In this document: positions 43,374 to 52,367 of the stretch, piece by piece
Numbering within the stretch: position 1 is the stretch's first letter
How the letters are laid out: every line of letters starts with the position of its first letter
NCBI RefSeq assembly: GCF_039939195.1
Contig: NZ_JBDUUH010000012.1
Span: 143,572-207,571 of the forward strand
Source of the DNA: Foliimonas ilicis
GTDB taxonomy: Bacteria; Pseudomonadota; Alphaproteobacteria; Rhizobiales; Rhizobiaceae
Direction: 5' to 3'
Length of the DNA stretch: 64,000 bases
Program-made: the position numbers and the translations under genes
The notes under the pieces: model-generated
Told to the model about the DNA's origin: nothing
Database searches by the model: none
What the model saw: only the letters and a program-made list of their open reading frames with translations

Positions 43374-44318
43374 CTATGATTGCTGCTTTAGAGCCCTGAC
43401 ACGCAATGGTTCGCCAGTGGCGCATTCCAGTTCGGCGTTCCAGTCGCCAAGATCGGCTGCCGCACGGTAGGTTGTTTCGAGAAATGCCATCAACGCGGCT
43501 TCAGGATCAGCCGCCGTCCGCACCGCATTATAGGGCAGAACGAATTCACCTAGCGGCTCGTGAAAATAGGCCTCGGCAGGCTCGACTTTCGCGTCCGAAA
43601 AGCCTTTCGGCGTGGGATAGGCATATGAATAGAACGCTGGGAAATCGATGCCGCCACCGCCGGGCCAAAAGCCTGCCGACGACACTTCATGGCTGTATGC
43701 TTCTCGGGTGACTTCATCCGGCAATGCCGGAATTCCGCCCGGATGCAGTGGCGCTGGCCGCCCCGAAAACCGCGTCACTGCAAGGTCGAAACTGCCCCAG
43801 AAGAGGTGCACCGGACTGCTTTTGCCAAGAAAGCCGGTGCGAAACTGCTGCATGACCTGGGAAATCGAAAGGCTCGCCCGGAAGAAGCGCGTAACCGCAT
43901 CGCGGTCATAAGGGCGCGGCGTATGATCCTGCGCAAACGGCACCGGATTGGGAATTTCATTCGGCACACCGTTGAAATCCGGCGTTCCGCCAAGCGCCGA
44001 GATAAGCGCAATCAGCTTCCGATGAAAATCGGCGACCGTCATCGGCTCCAGCGCGAAGCGCTCGGTGCGGCCATTGCTGGCCGTTCCCACGATCTGATGA
44101 TCGATGAGATCGAACATGATTTCGATGCCGCCGGGCTTGTCCGCCACCAGACCCATCGTGAAGCCGCGCGTGCAAGGATAGAGCGTCGCATGCCATGAAT
44201 GGTTCAGCCACGGTGTGCGCGCAAGCCGGTATTTTCCAACAACCTGCGTATAAAGATGGAGGGCAGCGCAGCTATCCTTCCAGGCGGGAAACGGAATTTC
44301 GGGCCAGTTTTCCATCAT
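43374..44318 (-). CDS. DUF5996-like protein
   Basis: 314 aa from ATG 44318 (RBS AAGGAAT). N-terminal segment WPEIPFPAWKDSCAALHLYTQVVGKYRLARTPW and the central LFWGSFDLAVTRFSGRPAP, with GGGGIDFPAFYSYAYP, fit the DUF5996 family, whose function is unknown. Soluble, no signal peptide. Single gene. Confidence 0.72.
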   Translation of the reverse strand: MMENWPEIPFPAWKDSCAALHLYTQVVGKYRLARTPWLNHSWHATLYPCTRGFTMGLVADKPGGIEIMFDLIDHQIVGTASNGRTERFALEPMTVADFHRKLIALISALGGTPDFNGVPNEIPNPVPFAQDHTPRPYDRDAVTRFFRASLSISQVMQQFRTGFLGKSSPVHLFWGSFDLAVTRFSGRPAPLHPGGIPALPDEVTREAYSHEVSSAGFWPGGGGIDFPAFYSYAYPTPKGFSDAKVEPAEAYFHEPLGEFVLPYNAVRTAADPEAALMAFLETTYRAAADLGDWNAELECATGEPLRVRALKQQS

Positions 44319-44426
44319 ATATTCCTTATCTCGCAGCAACCCAACGAATAGCATAATGGAGCAGGCCCGGTGTACGGTTTATGACGACATGCACCGTCCC
44401 GATTCCTTCGCGAGAAAACTGTCGAC

Positions 44427-44912
44427 ATGAGTAATCCGCAAGCCCAGAGTTCCAATCCGCTGCATTTCCTTGCGGCTTTCGGCACGGGCGGCCTGCTGAC
44501 CCTCATGGTGCATTTCAACGGCGAACTTGCATATTATGGCAATGCGCTGTTCTCATCCTGGACGGCGCATGGCACCGGCACGGTTGCAGCACTTGTCCTG
44601 CTTGCCATTCTCTATCGCCGTCGCACTTCGCCCCTGCGGCCCAAGCCTCGCGCTCCGGCATGGGCTTATCTCGGCGGACTTTCGGGTGCCGTCACCGTCA
44701 TGCTGACCTCGGTTGCGGTGAACTCGCCGCTTGCGCTTTCGGGCACGCTGGCGCTCGGACTTGCAGGACAAGTCACGTTCAGTCTGGCGGCCGACCGCTG
44801 GGGATTGTTTGGCCTGCCCAAGCGCTTGCCGGATCTGCGCGACCTTGCAGCCCTTGGCCTTATCCTCGCAGGCAGCGCCCTCATCATCCTTGCGAGCAGG
44901 GCCGGCCTATGA
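44427..44912 (+). CDS. YdcZ/DUF606 half-transporter, first
   Basis: 161 aa, about five membrane segments, DMT superfamily half-size protein of the DUF606 (YdcZ) type. Its TGA overlaps the ATG of the next gene (ATGA), so both halves are translated as a pair. Substrate unknown. Such short DMT proteins act as hetero-oligomers. Confidence 0.85.
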   Translation: MSNPQAQSSNPLHFLAAFGTGGLLTLMVHFNGELAYYGNALFSSWTAHGTGTVAALVLLAILYRRRTSPLRPKPRAPAWAYLGGLSGAVTVMLTSVAVNSPLALSGTLALGLAGQVTFSLAADRWGLFGLPKRLPDLRDLAALGLILAGSALIILASRAGL

Positions 44913-45358
44913 TTTTCATGATCCTTCTGGCCTCGATGGGCGGCGTTCTGGTCGGCCTCAGCCGGCAGCTCAACGGACGGCTCAGCGTTTCTACCTCGCC
45001 GCTCATCGCATCTTTCTGGAACCACCTCGTCGGCTTCGTCGCATTGACGGCACTTGGTCTTCTGATCGGCGGCCTGTTGCCATCGGGCGCCGCAGACGCG
45101 CCATGGCATGCCTATGTCGGCGGCCCTATCGGCGTGATTTTCGTTGCATCGGGCAGTTGGGTCATCGCCCGCATCGGCGCGGTCAACACTGCCCTGCTCG
45201 TCATTGGTGGCCAGATGGTATCGGGCGTGGTATTCGATCTTTTCCGATCGGTTCCATCTTCCCTTTGGCTAAGCAGCCTCGGCGTTCTCCTCATCCTTGC
45301 AGGCACCGCGATCACGCAGCGTCGCGGCAAATTCGGCGCGAAATCGCCCAAGAGCTGA
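44909..45358 (+). CDS. YdcZ/DUF606 half-transporter, second
   Basis: 149 aa, MIFMILLASMGGVLVGLSRQ start, about five membrane segments with the conserved QLNGRLS loop. Overlaps the first half by four bases. Together they presumably make one heterodimeric transporter. Confidence 0.85.
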   Translation: MIFMILLASMGGVLVGLSRQLNGRLSVSTSPLIASFWNHLVGFVALTALGLLIGGLLPSGAADAPWHAYVGGPIGVIFVASGSWVIARIGAVNTALLVIGGQMVSGVVFDLFRSVPSSLWLSSLGVLLILAGTAITQRRGKFGAKSPKS

Positions 45359-45429
45359 GGCGCCCGCACCCGCCGGGATCGATATCGCATGTCGGGAGTT
45401 GTAACCGGACCTTATAAGGAGTGCCGCAC

Positions 45430-45612
45430 ATGGCCGACGACAAAACAAAAATCAAAGAAGACCGGAAACTTGTTGCGAACAACGAGACTTATGAAGTCGA
45501 TGCTTTTGCGAAGAAGTTTGGCGTGCCAACCAGCGAAGCCAAGACCATAATCAAGCGCTACGGCCCTTCCCGTCGCAAGCTCGATGCACATATGGCATCC
45601 CGCAACTCGTAA
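45430..45612 (+). CDS. DUF3606-like small protein
   Basis: 60 aa from ATG 45430 (AAGGAG eight bases upstream; a GTG at 45421 is also in frame). Charged, with YEVDAFAKKFGVPTSEAKTIIKRYGPSRRKLD, the DUF3606 pattern. Probably a small cytoplasmic nucleic-acid or stress protein; function unknown. Confidence 0.78.
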   Translation: MADDKTKIKEDRKLVANNETYEVDAFAKKFGVPTSEAKTIIKRYGPSRRKLDAHMASRNS

Positions 45613-45814
45613 AACTCACTCTTTGCGGATCAGAAATCGATAGCAAACGCCGGATTCCGTCATAATGACATGCGGGCCGGCAGCGGCGCGCCTGTACGCA
45701 CGCTTGAGCAATCTCCAGAAAACGAAATACCGGGATTGTGCCTGTGGCCCATTCCCATGATGCGGGCGCCCTGATACCGGTCTCTGCCCAATCATGGGTG
45801 GGGGAATAATTGAA

Positions 45815-46153
45815 ATGATCAGATCGCACTTCGTAGCGGCTTCAATGCTTGCCGCCTGTATTGCTTTTCCATCTCTGGCACAGGCCGAAGACCTTGTTTT
45901 CACACTGGAAAACGGCACCAACTCGGTTCTCACCGAGTTCTACACATCGCCGACCGGCGTCAATGAATGGGAAGAAGATATGCTGGGCCAGGACGTCCTG
46001 GAACCCGGCCAGCGCGTCCAGATAACCATCGCCGACGGTCGCGACGTCTGCAATTACGACATGAAGTTCGAGTTCAGCGAAGACTCCGATCTCGACAGCA
46101 CGACCGATACGCAGGACCTTTGTGAAATGGGCTCTTACACCATTCACGAATAA
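45815..46153 (+). CDS. Small secreted/periplasmic protein
   Basis: 112 aa from ATG 45815 (GGGGA upstream). Signal peptide at 1-23 (FVAASMLAACIAFPSLAQAED), then an acidic domain with a two-Cys loop (CNYDMKFEFSEDSDLDSTTDTQDLC). No function recognised; small periplasmic proteins of this kind occur in Rhizobiales. Confidence 0.75.
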   Translation: MIRSHFVAASMLAACIAFPSLAQAEDLVFTLENGTNSVLTEFYTSPTGVNEWEEDMLGQDVLEPGQRVQITIADGRDVCNYDMKFEFSEDSDLDSTTDTQDLCEMGSYTIHE

Positions 46154-46214
46154 GCACGACCGGCCCTTGTCCGCTTTGCGGGCAAGGGTTGCTCCGTCTG
46201 GCCAGCCTGACGCC

Positions 46215-46296
46215 TAGAGCGGATTCTGTTTTGACGGAATCACGAGGTGCCCCCGCTGTCCCGCCAGCGTTCCCATCTAAAAATGAAAGGCTCTAG
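46215..46296. repeat. Partial copy of the palindromic repeat
   Basis: AGCGGATTCTGTTTTGACGGA and CGCTGTCCCGCC, AAATGAAAGGCTCTAG match the outer parts of the 6250-6480 element, but the central palindrome is missing. Confidence 0.75.
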
Positions 46297-46414
46297 CCCG
46301 CAACCCCTTGCTATTCTTGAAGTCGTAACCTGCGCGATGGCAGTCGGCTTCATGATCGCGGGAATGCTGCTTGTATGGCTCGATCAAACGCTTGCACGGC
46401 AAGGCCGATCATAG
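46283..46414 (+). CDS. Possible 43-aa single-pass membrane protein
   Basis: An ATG inside the repeat end opens a frame (MKGSSPQPLAILEVVTCAMA...) with one hydrophobic stretch (AILEVVTCAMAVGFMIAGML) and a basic tail. No ribosome-binding site apart from AAA; no homology. Weak candidate; an internal ATG at 46337 is possible. Confidence 0.25.
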   Translation: MKGSSPQPLAILEVVTCAMAVGFMIAGMLLVWLDQTLARQGRS

Positions 46415-46479
46415 GGACGGGTAAAGAATAAGCCGGCTTTCGCTCAGCTTCATGCAGTTTAGCGCGGCGTGTCGCCTGA

Positions 46480-46659
46480 TCAGCTACTTGCTGCGATAGC
46501 GTGTTGTGCACCTTCGACATTCTGGATCGCCTTGATCTGAATGTCATCGCAGAGCAGATGGTTCAGTGCGTTGACGACATCATCGACATGCTCGTCGATA
46601 GAAAAGCCGTCTTCGATGGGCACCAGCGCCGACAACGTGATCTGGATCTTTTTCTGCAT
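46480..46659 (-). CDS. Small hypothetical protein
   Basis: 59 aa from ATG 46659 (RBS AGGGA). MQKKIQITLSALVPIEDGFS start, then a helix DEHVDDVVNALNHLL. No signal or membrane segment. An ORF on the other strand overlaps it, so the call is tentative, but the RBS and composition favour this one. Confidence 0.5.
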   Translation of the reverse strand: MQKKIQITLSALVPIEDGFSIDEHVDDVVNALNHLLCDDIQIKAIQNVEGAQHAIAASS

Positions 46660-46737
46660 CGTTTCCCTAAGCCCCAAGCAAAAGATGAGCATTTCATTTG
46701 CCGAATGGCAATAATACTCCTGGGGTTATCCCACGAC

Positions 46738-49290
46738 TTATTTCGAATTCTCTGGGATATTCTGCAAAACGCCAGCCATCGCTGCAACGAGCGCATCGGC
46801 GTCATAAGGCTTGCGAACGATCGGCACGCCTGAAAAAATATCGGGGATCATCGTGCCATCGCCATAACCCGTGGCGAATATGAAGGGGATCGAACGCCGC
46901 ATAAGTTCTTCCGCCACGGATATCGACGTGCCCTGCCCCAGATTGACGTCGAGCACGGCGACATCCGGCGTCAGGCTGCGCAGCTTCAACATCGTCTCGG
47001 CCACCGAATTCGTAGTCGTGATGTCCGAAATGCCATATTCACCCAGCATGCTCTCGACATCCATCGCGATCAGCATCTGGTCTTCGAGCAGAAGCACGCT
47101 GACATCCTTGGCAAGTCCCGGCCCAAGCGCATCTGCTGTACGGCGCCCGGATTTCGGGCTGGCATCCGAATGTTGCGACGGCGACACATGGCGCGAAGGC
47201 AGAAGGAAGCGCGCGACGACACCGCCCGAAGCATAATCGACCGTGCTTTCGCCACCCAGATCATAAGGAATGCTGCGGTCGATGAGAGCCGTACCGAAGC
47301 CTTCGCGGGAAGGCGGCGAAACCCGCGGACCGCCGCTTTCGCGCCAGAATATCTCGCATTCCCCTTCCGGCGTCAGGTGCCAGGTCACTTCGAGCGTACC
47401 GCCATCGCGCGACAGCGCGCCATACTTCGCCGCATTGGTCGCAAGCTCGTGCAATATCAGCGCCATGACGGAGAAAGCGCGGCTGTCCAGCCAGACGCCC
47501 TGCCCTTCCAGCATGATCGTCCGCGATTGCGCGCGATAAGGCGTGAGTTCGGCATTGAGAAGATCGTAGAGCTGCCCGCCGCCATCGCCGCGCACCACCT
47601 GATCATGCGCATATGACAGTGCCTGAATACGGCCTTTCAGCGAAACGACATAATCCGCAAGGCTTTTGCCTTCCTGCACCGGATGCCCGACCAGCGACTT
47701 GATCACCGCCAGTATGTTCTTCACGCGATGGTTCAGTTCCTCATTGAGCATGCGCTGGCGCACGTCGAACTTGCTACGTTCCTGGGCCATCAGTTCGTTG
47801 TGACGAAGCACCACCTCGACGGTCGCCGCCCTTGCCGCTTCGGCAATGTCGCGATCCGCTTCGGTCCATGCCAGCGACTGCCGATGAACCGACTCCTTCC
47901 AGATCGCGAAACTCTTGCGCGGCGTCAAACGGTCGCCCAGCGGTCCGGCCTCATAGGTTTTTTCGGGATTGCCGCCCCAATTTAGCGTCTGCACCAGCTC
48001 CTTGCGGAAAAAGAACAAATAGTCGCCCGGCTGCAACGATAGCGGTATTGCAAGCACCCCGGCAGCGACTTCGTGGTAATCTTGCGCGCTGGCAAGCTTC
48101 TGCGGCAGCGAATGCGTCGCCCATATCTTGCCATCGGCGACCGATCCCACGAACCGCGCAAGCGCCGGTATCGCCTCTTTCGGCGCCGTCGTGCCATGCG
48201 CGCTCCAGCGTCCGTTCATCAACAGGCCAACGCCGTCGCATGGCATGAGACGAATGAGGTCCGGCAGGCTTTCGCGCAAAAGCTCCTCGACATCGGCATG
48301 ATGCGAGGCAAGCCGCAGGAACTGGTCAAGCGAGCGGCGAGCGGCATTCGCCGCTTCGAGCTTGTTTTTCTGCTTCAGCACTTCGAGATGCAGCGAGAAG
48401 AACTCCCCGAACATTTCCGCCGCAACCCGTTCGGTCATCGGAAGTGTGCGCGGCGAATAATGGTGACAGGCGATGAGCCCCCACAATTTTCCATCGACAA
48501 TCACCGAAATCGACATCGACGCCGCAACGCCCATATTGCGCAGATATTCGCAATGGATCGGCGACACGCTGCGCAGATGCGCAAAAGAAAGGTCCAGCGC
48601 CTCGCCCGAAGCATCCATCACGGGAACGATCGGCACGCGTATGCAGCTTGCGTCCGAAATGATGCGGATCGTGTTTTGCAGATAGAGCGCGCGCGCCTGC
48701 TGCGGAATATCGCCCGCCGGAAAATACTGCCCCAGAAAACTTTCGAGATCGGAGCGCTTTGCCTCGCTGGCGACCTTGCCGGACCCGTCCTGCTCGAACC
48801 GGTATATCATCACCCGATCATAGCCGAGCATGACCCGGATGAGCTTCGCCGTATGCGAAATGAGCCGATCCACCGTGTCGATAGTGCTGATGCGCCCGAT
48901 CAGGTCGCGCGCAAGCTGCAATGGCTTGTTGGCCGATGCAGCCGGCTCGAATTCGATTATCGTGCTCGACTTGTAGCGATGAACCGAAATGTCGAAGCTT
49001 TTTCCGCTCGGCAATGCCATATCGAAAATCAGCGACGGCCGTGAACCCTCGCCCGACGTCGACATAGCGTTGCGCAAAGTATGCGCGGCATCCGATCCTA
49101 CGAGGGATTCAAGCCCCGCACCGTTGATCTCGCCGCTCAGTTCCAGCATTTCGCCGGCATTGACCGAGTGGCGAACGACAGACGCGCCGTGAATATCGCA
49201 GACGAGCATGCAGCCATGCGGCTGAATGCTGCCCGGAATATGGATCGGCTCGCGATCGCAGTTTGTGAGATCGACGCGCTCAGCAGACAT
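46738..49290 (-). CDS. Bacteriophytochrome histidine kinase with receiver
   Basis: 850 aa: PAS (20-115), GAF (130-300), PHY (320-505), HWE-type kinase (510-715), receiver (730-848). Bilin attachment Cys11 (NCDREPIHIPGSIQPHG), DIP motif 194-196, His246 and the tongue PRKSF (457-461) are all present, so it should bind biliverdin and sense red/far-red light. Phosphoacceptor His521 (LNHRVKN), receiver Asp in VLDVNLG. The HWE-kinase with fused receiver is common in Rhizobiales. Output partner is not adjacent. Residue 247 is Cys where Leu is usual (PIHCEYL). Confidence 0.93.
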   Translation of the reverse strand: MSAERVDLTNCDREPIHIPGSIQPHGCMLVCDIHGASVVRHSVNAGEMLELSGEINGAGLESLVGSDAAHTLRNAMSTSGEGSRPSLIFDMALPSGKSFDISVHRYKSSTIIEFEPAASANKPLQLARDLIGRISTIDTVDRLISHTAKLIRVMLGYDRVMIYRFEQDGSGKVASEAKRSDLESFLGQYFPAGDIPQQARALYLQNTIRIISDASCIRVPIVPVMDASGEALDLSFAHLRSVSPIHCEYLRNMGVAASMSISVIVDGKLWGLIACHHYSPRTLPMTERVAAEMFGEFFSLHLEVLKQKNKLEAANAARRSLDQFLRLASHHADVEELLRESLPDLIRLMPCDGVGLLMNGRWSAHGTTAPKEAIPALARFVGSVADGKIWATHSLPQKLASAQDYHEVAAGVLAIPLSLQPGDYLFFFRKELVQTLNWGGNPEKTYEAGPLGDRLTPRKSFAIWKESVHRQSLAWTEADRDIAEAARAATVEVVLRHNELMAQERSKFDVRQRMLNEELNHRVKNILAVIKSLVGHPVQEGKSLADYVVSLKGRIQALSYAHDQVVRGDGGGQLYDLLNAELTPYRAQSRTIMLEGQGVWLDSRAFSVMALILHELATNAAKYGALSRDGGTLEVTWHLTPEGECEIFWRESGGPRVSPPSREGFGTALIDRSIPYDLGGESTVDYASGGVVARFLLPSRHVSPSQHSDASPKSGRRTADALGPGLAKDVSVLLLEDQMLIAMDVESMLGEYGISDITTTNSVAETMLKLRSLTPDVAVLDVNLGQGTSISVAEELMRRSIPFIFATGYGDGTMIPDIFSGVPIVRKPYDADALVAAMAGVLQNIPENSK

Positions 49291-49443
49291 TTGCGATACT
49301 CATGAAGGAACGCTCCGCCGTCAATTCTCTCAGCCGGAAACGCCGTGTCAGATTCTGCATGCCGGGAAACTAAAACCCGTGGGAATTAATTGCTATAACT
49401 TTGTTACAATGGCCTGCCGTTTTTCGTGCGAACCTTTACCGGG

Positions 49444-50193
49444 TCAGACAGCCGCGCGGCCCATGCGTTTCGCGACCGCTCTTTCGATTGCCGAAAGCGA
49501 ATCGTAGATCAGCACCGCAAGAATACCGACGATCAGGCCGCCTTGAAGGATGAAGGCGAGATTGTTGGACAAAAGGCCAGCAATGATCACCTCGCCCAAA
49601 GTCTTTGCCGCCACCGTCGAACCGATCGTTGCGGTTGCAAGGCTGATGACGACAGACAGGCGAATGCCCGCCAGAATAACCGGTGCGGCCAGCGGCAGCT
49701 CGATCTTGAACAGTTTTTGCCGGTTCGTCATACCGAGACCGCGCGCGGCTTCCGTTACATTTCCCGGCAATGTCGTCAGCCCGGTCAGCGTATTTTCGAA
49801 AATCGGCAGCAATCCGTAGAGAAACAGCGCAATCAGCGTCGGCTTTTCACCGAAACCGACCGCCGGAACGGCAAGCGCCAGAACCGCGACCGGCGGAAAT
49901 GTCTGGCCGATATTCACGATGCTGCGCGACAGCGGCAGGAATTCCGCCCCGACCGGGCGCGTCACCAGAATGGCGAGACCGACGGCAACGATGGTCGCAG
50001 CAACTGTCGCTATAAGCACCGTGCGCAAATGCATGAAGGTCAGTGAAAGCAGGCTGCCCTGATTGTAGATCGCAGGCGCATTGTTGCGCGTCAGCGGCCG
50101 GAACACCGGCTCGAAAAGCTGTGGCGACACGATGAATGCGATCAGCAGCGCAAGCGCCACCAACCGCAAAATCGTCGGTATCGTCAGCCTCAT
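49444..50193 (-). CDS. yehW: Osmolyte ABC transporter, permease YehW type
   Basis: 249 aa, about six membrane segments, with the EAARGLGMTNRQKLFKIELPLAAP loop that contacts the ATPase. Last gene of a four-gene set with ATGA overlaps. Length and order match E. coli yehZYXW, a low-affinity glycine-betaine-type uptake system. Confidence 0.88.
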   Translation of the reverse strand: MRLTIPTILRLVALALLIAFIVSPQLFEPVFRPLTRNNAPAIYNQGSLLSLTFMHLRTVLIATVAATIVAVGLAILVTRPVGAEFLPLSRSIVNIGQTFPPVAVLALAVPAVGFGEKPTLIALFLYGLLPIFENTLTGLTTLPGNVTEAARGLGMTNRQKLFKIELPLAAPVILAGIRLSVVISLATATIGSTVAAKTLGEVIIAGLLSNNLAFILQGGLIVGILAVLIYDSLSAIERAVAKRMGRAAV

Positions 50194-51131
50194 GCGGCAG
50201 GCCTCGCCGCGTGTTTTATCAGGCTTTTGACCGTCACACGGCCAACCACTGCGCCATCGGCACCGACCACCGGCAATGCCGGACGGCCCGACCAGAGAAG
50301 TTCTGCCAGCGCATCGCGCTGCGTCGCCGTGTCCGGTATCGCCTCGCCCGCCGCCTCACCCTTTTCGACCACATCGCCAACAGCGCCCAGCGAAAGCAGC
50401 CGGAATGGCCGGTCTCCGGTGCCGATCAGCGTTTCGACAAAATCATTGGCAGGTTTCGCAAGAATTTCGGCAGGTTTTGCATATTGGATAAGCTTGCCGC
50501 CATCCATCACGGCAATCTTGTCGCCCAGATGGATAGCTTCCTCCATGTCGTGCGTCACCAGCACGATGGTCGTACCGAAGCGCTTCTGGATCGAAAGCAA
50601 ATCTTCCTGCGCTTTTGCACGAATGACCGGATCGAGCGCACCGAAGGGCTCGTCCATCAAAAGCACATTCGGCTCTGCGGCAAGCGCGCGCGCAACGCCG
50701 ACGCGCTGCTGCTGGCCGCCGGAAAGCTCATAGGGAAAGCGCGGGCCGAAGGCTTCCGGGTCAAGCTGGAACAGCGAAAGCAACTCGTTTACGCGCTCAT
50801 TGATACGCGCCTCGTCCCAGCCGAGCAGCACCGGAACGGTCGCGATATTCTGCGCCACGGTCCGGTGCGGAAACAGCCCATGCCCTTGAATCGCATAGCC
50901 GATCCGGCGGCGCAGCTCGTAGCCCGGCATCGAGCGATTGTCCTCGCCATCCAGCTTGATGACGCCCGATGTCGGCTCGACCAGCCGGTTGATCATGCGC
51001 AGCAGCGTCGTCTTGCCCGAGCCGGACGTGCCGACGATCACCGTCACCGTGCGCGGTTCGACGACCAGCGACACATCGTCGACAACAGTCGTATCGCCAT
51101 AGCGCTTCGTGATATTTTCGATCTCGATCAT
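50190..51131 (-). CDS. yehX: Osmolyte ABC transporter, ATP-binding YehX type
   Basis: 313 aa. Walker A GTSGSGKTTLL, signature LSGGQQQRVGVARAL, Walker B VLLMDEPFGALD, H-loop THDMEEA. C-terminal region with a CBS-like extension (VGRVTVKSLI). Overlaps its neighbours on both sides by four bases, showing translational coupling. Energises betaine/choline uptake. Confidence 0.93.
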   Translation of the reverse strand: MIEIENITKRYGDTTVVDDVSLVVEPRTVTVIVGTSGSGKTTLLRMINRLVEPTSGVIKLDGEDNRSMPGYELRRRIGYAIQGHGLFPHRTVAQNIATVPVLLGWDEARINERVNELLSLFQLDPEAFGPRFPYELSGGQQQRVGVARALAAEPNVLLMDEPFGALDPVIRAKAQEDLLSIQKRFGTTIVLVTHDMEEAIHLGDKIAVMDGGKLIQYAKPAEILAKPANDFVETLIGTGDRPFRLLSLGAVGDVVEKGEAAGEAIPDTATQRDALAELLWSGRPALPVVGADGAVVGRVTVKSLIKHAARPAA

Positions 51132-52288
51132 GCTGCTCTGCCTTGCGGAGTTGCGGTCAATTCGATGATGGCGTCGAGAATGATTGCGGCGGCGAATGCC
51201 AGCGCAACAGTCGGCACGGCACCCAGCAGCACCAGATCCATCGCAGTCTGGCCGATGCCCTGAAACACGAAGACGCCAAAGCCGCCTCCGCCGATGAGTG
51301 CGGCAATCGTCGCAAGGCCGATATTCTGCACGAGCACGATGCGTATGCCGGTCAGGATAACCGGAAAGGCCAGCGGAAACTCCACGCCGAACAGGCGCTG
51401 GCGGCTGGTCATGCCGACGCCGCGCGCCGCATCGTTGGCCTCGCGCGGCACACCTGCCAGCCCGACCACGGTGTTCGCAACCACAGGCAACAACGAGTAC
51501 AGAAACAGCGCCACGAAAGCAGGTGCCGTGCCGATGCCGCGAATACCAATTGCCGCCGCGCCCGGAACGTTCAGCGCGATCCAGCCCAGCGGTGCAATCA
51601 GAATGCCGAACAGCGCAATCGACGGAATGGTCTGCACGATGTTTAGAACGTTCAGCACCGCGTCACGCAGTCTCGGCACTCTATGGCAAACGATGCCCAA
51701 CGGCAGGCCTACGATGACGGCTGCGGCAAGCGAACCGAGCGCCAGCGTCACATGCTTGCTCGCCTCGTTCCAGAACGTATCCGCGCGGCTCGAATATTCC
51801 TTGAGAATGGAAAGCCCGTCCCAGCTTCCCGAAACAAGCAGCAGGAAGATGGCAAGTGCCGCGACGACGAGAACCGCAATGCGCATCAACGGTGAAAGCT
51901 TCAGCCGGGCCAGCGCATCCGTCATCAGCAGGGAGAACGAGAATAGCAGCAGCCAGAAGCCGGATGCAGGCGAAACCCGCGCGTAATTATTGTCGGACGG
52001 CGTGAGAAAATCGGCAGAAATCCCGATTGAAAAGGCGAGTGCTGCAAGCGCCACAATGCTTGCCGCAAGCCTCAGCCAAGTCGGCGTTTTGAACAGCGCA
52101 ATCAGCGTTGCGACTGCGATGATGACAAGCAATGCCCATCCGCCACTTGGCGGCAAAGCTTCCAGAAGCGATCTTGGTTCACCGGCAATGATGCGGTTGG
52201 CGCGGAACGTCGCAAGCGGCGCGATAAGGCTCGCATAAGCGGCGAGCGCTGCGATTATGACGCCGAGCTTGTCCAACCTGAATTGCAT
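51128..52288 (-). CDS. yehY: Osmolyte ABC transporter, permease YehY type
   Basis: 386 aa from ATG 52288; the frame extends to 52429 but a ribosome-binding site fits here. The N-terminal half adds about five membrane segments, then the ABC permease core (ASKHVTLALGSLAAAVIVGLPLGI, NDAARGVGMTSRQRLFGVEFPL). The length is as E. coli YehY (385). Forms the channel with YehW. Confidence 0.88.
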   Translation of the reverse strand: MQFRLDKLGVIIAALAAYASLIAPLATFRANRIIAGEPRSLLEALPPSGGWALLVIIAVATLIALFKTPTWLRLAASIVALAALAFSIGISADFLTPSDNNYARVSPASGFWLLLFSFSLLMTDALARLKLSPLMRIAVLVVAALAIFLLLVSGSWDGLSILKEYSSRADTFWNEASKHVTLALGSLAAAVIVGLPLGIVCHRVPRLRDAVLNVLNIVQTIPSIALFGILIAPLGWIALNVPGAAAIGIRGIGTAPAFVALFLYSLLPVVANTVVGLAGVPREANDAARGVGMTSRQRLFGVEFPLAFPVILTGIRIVLVQNIGLATIAALIGGGGFGVFVFQGIGQTAMDLVLLGAVPTVALAFAAAIILDAIIELTATPQGRAA

Positions 52289-52367
52289 CGCCCCTCTTTC
52301 TCCCGGTTGGGCGGGATCTGGCCAGAAAACTCTGGCGACCCCGCCCGTCCCTCTCCGGGACCTCAAA

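Noticed and set aside
44427..45358. YdcZ halves as one gene broken by a frameshift
   Set aside because: Both halves are full-length members of a half-size family and overlap by ATGA with proper starts.
46501..46833. 110-aa plus-strand frame
   Set aside because: Overlaps the bacteriophytochrome 3' end and the more credible small minus-strand gene; no RBS.
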